This document shows, one piece after another, positions 11,653 to 15,106 of a DNA stretch of 15,106 nt. Position 1 is the first letter of the stretch; each line of letters starts with the position of its first letter. The stretch comes from Anaerolineaceae bacterium UBA3924 (GTDB lineage: Bacteria; Chloroflexota; Anaerolineae; Anaerolineales; Anaerolineaceae). The translations under genes and the position numbers were made by a program. A model generated the notes under the pieces. It did no database searches, was not told where the DNA came from, and saw only the letters and a program-made list of their open reading frames with translations. The stretch is taken from contig DGEO01000020.1 in assembly GCA_002385985.1 (NCBI GenBank), positions 6,026 to 21,131 of the forward strand. Direction: 5' to 3'.

Positions 11653-12630
11653 TCAGGAAGCAGCCGGCGCCCTTTCCGGGGACCGGCTTTTTTCATCCAA
11701 CAGGGCCATCTCTTCCGCGCTCAGCCGGAAGCCGGCCGCGCCCAGGTTATCCTGCAGCTGCTCCAGGCTGCGCGGGCCGATGATCGGGCTGGTGATCACC
11801 GGCCTGGTGAGCAGCCAGGCCAGCGCGATCTGCGAGATGCTCCTGCCGTTCTCCCGCGCCATTTCGGCCATGGTATCCAGCAGGGCGAAGTTGTGCTCGT
11901 GGAAGTAGCGGGAGACTTTGCGGATGGAGCCGGCATCCCGCTTTTCCCGGGTGTACTTGCCGGTCAGGAAGCCCGCCGCCAGTGGGGAGTAGGGAATGAC
12001 CCCCAGCCGGTAGGTCTCGCACACCTCCATCAGCTCGCGCTCGAACTCCTCCCGATGCACCAGGTTGTAGTGCGGCTGCAGGCAGTCATAGCGCGCCACG
12101 CCCAGCCGGTCGGAGGCCCACAGCGCCTGCATCAGCCGCCAGGCCGGGTAATTGGACGCGCCGATATAGCGCACCTTCCCCTGGCGGACCAGCAGGTCGA
12201 AGGCCTCCAGGGTTTCCTCGATGGGCACATCCGGGTCAAACGAGTGCGCCTGGTACAGGTCGATGTAATCCGTCTGCAGCCGCCGCAGCGAGTCCTCCAC
12301 CGCCTTGAGGATGTGCACCCGCGACAGCCCGGCGTCGTTGGGCAGCGGGCCCACCCGGCCGCGCACCTTGGTCGCCAGGATGATGGCATGGCGGGGGATG
12401 TTCCGCTGCTTCATCCACCGGCCGAGCAGCGCTTCGGCGATCCCGCCGTAGTCGGTCTCCACCCGGCGGGTGTACACGTCTGCGGTGTCGATGAAGTTGA
12501 TCCCGGCCTCGTAGGCCGCCGTCAGCACCTCAAAGGAAGTCCCCTCGTCTGCGGTCCAGCCGAACTGCATCGTCCCCAGGCACAGCTCGGATACCTTGAC
12601 CCCGGTTCTCCCCAGACTGCGGTATTCCAT
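11653..12630 (-). CDS. Aldo/keto reductase
   Basis: 325 residues from the ATG at 12630 (GGAGG, 6-nt gap; a GTG immediately upstream is the alternative). A TIM-barrel NAD(P)H-dependent carbonyl reductase. The catalytic tetrad is visible, counting from the GTG: Asp49 and Tyr54 (FIDTADVY), Lys89 (ILATKV) and His130 (YQAHSFD). Family signatures LGRTGVKVSELCLGTMQFG, GKVRYIGASNY and the cofactor-binding segment SPIIGPRSLEQLQDNLGA are all present, fitting the YajO/Tas-like bacterial branch. The substrate is unknown; a general aldehyde or sugar reductase is likely. Its last codons overlap the metG terminator on the other strand. It has its own likely promoter at 12658-12666. Confidence 0.92.
   Translation of the reverse strand: MEYRSLGRTGVKVSELCLGTMQFGWTADEGTSFEVLTAAYEAGINFIDTADVYTRRVETDYGGIAEALLGRWMKQRNIPRHAIILATKVRGRVGPLPNDAGLSRVHILKAVEDSLRRLQTDYIDLYQAHSFDPDVPIEETLEAFDLLVRQGKVRYIGASNYPAWRLMQALWASDRLGVARYDCLQPHYNLVHREEFERELMEVCETYRLGVIPYSPLAAGFLTGKYTREKRDAGSIRKVSRYFHEHNFALLDTMAEMARENGRSISQIALAWLLTRPVITSPIIGPRSLEQLQDNLGAAGFRLSAEEMALLDEKSRSPERAPAAS
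11662..11693 (+). terminator. metG terminator inside the 3' end of the aldo/keto reductase gene
   Basis: Stem AGCCGG / CCGGCT (11662-11667 with 11683-11688) with inner CCC/GGG pairing is followed by six T on the plus strand. It lies 25 bp past the metG stop, within the coding sequence of the convergent reductase gene. Confidence 0.75.
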
Positions 12631-12657
12631 CACTCCCCTCCTGCCGCTTTTTCAAGA

Positions 12658-12666
12658 AATATAGCA
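12658..12666 (-). promoter_or_regulatory. Extended -10 promoter of the aldo/keto reductase gene
   Basis: TG-C-TATATT on the minus strand is an extended -10 (hexamer 5/6), about 28 bp before the ATG. No -35 is evident; that position is occupied by an 8-bp hairpin, CGCGCGGC / GCCGCGCG (12671-12678 with 12690-12697), and a small palindrome CTTGA-A-TCAAG (12698-12708) lies just upstream. Confidence 0.45.
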
Positions 12667-12705
12667 CAGCCGCGCGGCGGATGGTGACTGCCGCGCGCTT
12701 GAATC

Positions 12706-12728
12706 AAGAAGCCGGCCGTCCGGCCAGC
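12706..12728 (-). terminator. Probable terminator of the glycosyltransferase operon
   Basis: A 7-bp GC-rich stem with one G-U pair (12722-12728 with 12711-12717) and a 4-nt loop is followed on the minus strand by TTCTTGATT. It lies about 34 bp past the glycosyltransferase stop. The T tract is imperfect. Confidence 0.5.
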
Positions 12729-12761
12729 ATTTATTGGCTGCCCACCTTGTGAGAAGCGCAA

Positions 12762-13889
12762 TTATCGGCCCGTCACCCGCTCCAGCACGCTCTGGTACAC
12801 GGCCAGGGTCCTTTCATTGATCACCTGATTGCGGAAGCGCTCCAGCGCGATCTGCCGGCTGGCCTGCCCGAAGCGCTGACGCAGGTCCGGGTCGTCCAGC
12901 AGGCGCTCGATGGCCTCGGCCAGCGCCTGCGGCTGGTTGGGCGCCACCAGCAGCCCGTTGACCCCATCCTGAACCACATCCCGGCAGCCGGGCACGTTGG
13001 TGGTGACGATCGGCCGCCCGCATGCCGCCGCTTCGATCAGCGCTGTCGGCAGGCCCTCGCCCATCGAAGGCAGAGTGACCACCTGGCACCCGGCAAATAC
13101 CGCCGCCATGTCCTCGCGGAACCCCCACCATTCCACCAGCCCTTCGGCTTCCCAGCCGCGCAGGTCAGCTTCTGTCACGGTGGCCGGGTTACCCGGGTCC
13201 GGTTCGCCGACCAAGGCTATGCGCACCTTTCTGCGCTCCCGCAGCAGCCGGGCGGCCTCCACCAGCACGCCCAGCCCCTTGTCCAGCAGCATGCGGGAGG
13301 GGAAGACCACCAGCGGCTCGTCCGGCTCGGGCTGCGGGCAGAAGCGGTCCACGTCCACACCCACGCCCTGGATTACCCTGGCCCGCTCCGGACGGACCAG
13401 ACGGAGGGAGTAAAAGGTGTCGCGGTCGGTTTCGTTCTCGAAAATCACCGCGTAGTTGGGATGGCGGAAGGCCAGCCAGTACAGCCCCAGCACCACCGGG
13501 CGCAGCAGCCTGCCGGGGAAGCGGTCTTCCAGAAACACATACCCCAGCCCGGTGATGGCGTTGACCACCGCCGGCACGCCCACCCGCTGAGCCGCCAGCG
13601 AGCCATACTGCACCGGCTTGACGGTGAAATGGTGCACCAGGTCCGGCCGCTCGGCCCGGTAGATCCGGGTCAGGCGGTTCAGCGCGTCCACCTCCTGGAG
13701 CGGGTTGACCGTGCGCCGCCCAACTTCCCAGGCCAGCCAGCGGAACCCGGCCGACTGCAGCCGGGGGGCGTAGGGACCGGAAGGCGAGACCAGCACAACT
13801 TCGTGGCCCCGGTCGCGCAGGTAGCGCGCCAGCGACAGGCGGAAGTTATACAGGTACCATTCCGTGTTCGCGACCAGCAGGACTTTCAT
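12762..13889 (-). CDS. GT4-family glycosyltransferase
   Basis: 375 residues, a GT-B retaining glycosyltransferase. The N-terminal domain starts MKVLLVANTEWYLYNFRLSLARYLRDRGHEV and continues DLVHHFTVKPVQYGSLAA and NAITGLGYVF, text typical of enzymes that add sugars to undecaprenyl-linked or cell-surface glycans. The C-terminal nucleotide-sugar domain has Arg199 and Lys204 (FPSRMLLDKG) for phosphate binding and the EX7E motif Glu278/Glu286 (GEGLPTALIEAAACGRPIV). There is no membrane helix, so it probably works at the inner face of the membrane. Its start overlaps the stop of the preceding glycosyltransferase by 4 nt (ATGA), which implies translational coupling. The donor and acceptor sugars cannot be read from the sequence. 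It is the last gene of its operon. Confidence 0.92.
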   Translation of the reverse strand: MKVLLVANTEWYLYNFRLSLARYLRDRGHEVVLVSPSGPYAPRLQSAGFRWLAWEVGRRTVNPLQEVDALNRLTRIYRAERPDLVHHFTVKPVQYGSLAAQRVGVPAVVNAITGLGYVFLEDRFPGRLLRPVVLGLYWLAFRHPNYAVIFENETDRDTFYSLRLVRPERARVIQGVGVDVDRFCPQPEPDEPLVVFPSRMLLDKGLGVLVEAARLLRERRKVRIALVGEPDPGNPATVTEADLRGWEAEGLVEWWGFREDMAAVFAGCQVVTLPSMGEGLPTALIEAAACGRPIVTTNVPGCRDVVQDGVNGLLVAPNQPQALAEAIERLLDDPDLRQRFGQASRQIALERFRNQVINERTLAVYQSVLERVTGR

Positions 13890-15094
13890 GCTTGCTCAGA
13901 ACGATCCGGACCGGACAGCAGGTCCGCGTACAGCTTGCGCAGCCGTGCGGCCATCACCGCCCAGCTGTAAGTGGATTCGTAGGCCTGGCGGGCGCATTCG
14001 CCCAGCCGCCGGCGCAGGTCAGGGTCACAGGCCAGTCGACTGAGCGCCTGCTCGAGCGCATCCTCGTCCCCGTAGGGGACGACCAGCCCGCAGTTGGCCT
14101 GCTCGATCATGCGGTCCATGTTGGTATTGGCAGCCACAACCACCGGCTTGCCCAGCATCATGGCCTCAAACACCTTGTTGGGGCTGGAATAGCGGTGGTT
14201 GGGAATGGACGGGTCGTAGGTGGCGAAGAGCGCGTCCGCCGACTGGCTCAGCGAGATCGCAGCAGCGTAATCCACCCGGCCGTGCCAGCGCACGTTGGGC
14301 ATCCTGGCCGCCGCCTCGACCAGCGCGGCCTCATCCCCGCCAAACCCGGCCATGTCCAGGCTCCACTCCGGGTGGCGCTTGAGCACGTTCAGCATCTCGA
14401 ACAGGCCGCGCTCCACCTGCAGCAGGCCGACGTAGGCCAGCCGCAGCTCCCCGGCCGGGGAAGGCTCCGCGCTGGCAGCCGGGCGCTCATCTTCCGGGCT
14501 GTTGTAGACGATCTCCACCCGGCGCGGGCGAGAACCGGCCACCTGCTCCCGGCGGGCATCGTCGACCAGAATGAGCGCGTCCGCCTGGCCGATGGCGAAA
14601 TAGTCCACCCGGCGGATGATCTTCTTGATCCAGCCCGGCGTGGCCCGCAGGTGATCGGCATAAAAATCGAAGATATCGTAAACCAGCTTCTGGCGTCCCC
14701 GCCGGCTGACCCACCAGGCCGGCAGCACGGTGTCGAAGTCGCAGGCGTGAATGGCGGCGTAACGGGAATGATTGCGGCGCAGCCAGCCCAGCAGTCCCCA
14801 CTGCCAGCGCAATAAATTGGGCAGGTTGGCCATACCTCGCCCGTACTCCGCCTGAATGGGCAGCCGGAACACCCGGTAGCCTTCCCGCTGCTCCTCTGCG
14901 GGCAGCCGGCCGGTGCGGTCCCAGCCCAGCGCGTCCACCGCACAGCCGGCCTGAACCAGAGCGCGTGCGATTTTCTCCACGCGCGGGTCGGGGGCAATGG
15001 GATTGGAGCGCACGATCAGGATACGAGGGCTGCCGGGCAAGTCCGCCATGCGAGGGTCCTCAGGGGTGGACGGATGGTTATCAGGGTAGGTCAT
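13886..15094 (-). CDS. GT4-like glycosyltransferase
   Basis: 402 residues to the ATG at 15094. That ATG has no good ribosome binding site (ATTGAACCCACC). The ATG at 15049 has TGAGGA 7 nt upstream and immediately precedes the fold (MADLPGSPRILIVRSNPIAPDPRVEKIARAL), so it may be the true start. The frame is also open to the window edge. GT-B fold: the N-terminal domain includes HACDFDTVLPAWW and LVYDIFDFYADH; the C-terminal domain has AYVGLLQVERGLFEML and SSPNKVFEAMMLGKPVVVAANT. Only the second Glu of the EX7E motif is kept (Glu310; Tyr at 302), as in a GT4 subgroup with NKxxEAM. It forms an operon with the downstream glycosyltransferase (4-nt overlap). A role in surface polysaccharide or glycolipid assembly is inferred. 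Confidence 0.88.
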   Translation of the reverse strand: MTYPDNHPSTPEDPRMADLPGSPRILIVRSNPIAPDPRVEKIARALVQAGCAVDALGWDRTGRLPAEEQREGYRVFRLPIQAEYGRGMANLPNLLRWQWGLLGWLRRNHSRYAAIHACDFDTVLPAWWVSRRGRQKLVYDIFDFYADHLRATPGWIKKIIRRVDYFAIGQADALILVDDARREQVAGSRPRRVEIVYNSPEDERPAASAEPSPAGELRLAYVGLLQVERGLFEMLNVLKRHPEWSLDMAGFGGDEAALVEAAARMPNVRWHGRVDYAAAISLSQSADALFATYDPSIPNHRYSSPNKVFEAMMLGKPVVVAANTNMDRMIEQANCGLVVPYGDEDALEQALSRLACDPDLRRRLGECARQAYESTYSWAVMAARLRKLYADLLSGPDRSEQA

Positions 15095-15106
15095 GGTGGG
15101 TTCAAT

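Noticed and set aside
1..15106. Mobile element, CRISPR array, defence island or RNA genes
   Set aside because: No transposase, integrase, spaced direct repeats, tRNA-like cloverleaf or rRNA sequence could be found; gene content is mostly housekeeping.

Overview
The window looks like a GC-rich chromosomal segment from a bacterium. Protein style points to the Chloroflexota, probably Anaerolineae: a Pro/Ser/Thr-linked lipoprotein, a tail-anchored SDR, a GbsR-type regulator beside an ABC ATPase, and a MetRS with a KISxS loop. That taxonomic call is inferred from sequence style, not from a marker gene. Ribosome binding sites are mostly good (AGGAGG/AAAGGA) and sigma70-like promoters can be read. 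No tRNA, rRNA, insertion sequence, integrase or CRISPR array is visible, so this reads as ordinary chromosome and not a mobile island.

Layout: 15 genes, 13 on the minus strand. From the left: a lipoprotein of unknown function (49-993); glyceraldehyde-3-phosphate dehydrogenase (1223-2242); a C-terminally membrane-anchored short-chain dehydrogenase (2297-3316); a membrane protein fusing a BON domain to an SRPBCC domain (3416-4579). A 326-bp divergent control region (4580-4905) separates this last gene from a second, soluble SRPBCC protein on the plus strand (4906-5340). Next come an 81-residue SWIM zinc-finger protein (5421-5666), a GNAT acetyltransferase (5822-6286), and a slipin/NfeD membrane pair (6343-7908). 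Then follow an ABC ATPase with no permease beside it (8061-8963) and its GbsR/MarR-type regulator (9060-9575), divergent from metG (9853-11637). The right end holds an aldo/keto reductase convergent with metG (11653-12630) and two overlapping GT4 glycosyltransferases (12762-15094), probably the tail of a polysaccharide operon that continues past the window.

How the genes work together: the clear functional pairs are slipin+NfeD (membrane quality control or microdomains), GbsR regulator+ABC ATPase (a self-regulated stress or transport unit), the divergent SRPBCC pair (shared control region, matched -10 elements) and the two glycosyltransferases (ATGA overlap). Gene ends are well marked: most minus-strand units end in a readable hairpin, several with T tracts.

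No obviously new multi-gene system is evident. The items most worth a second look are the GbsR-type operator built into a near-consensus promoter, the ABC ATPase whose signature, Q-loop and H-loop residues are all non-canonical, the dyad-rich region between the two SRPBCC genes, and the GAPDH whose cofactor-pocket residues depart from the NAD-specific pattern.
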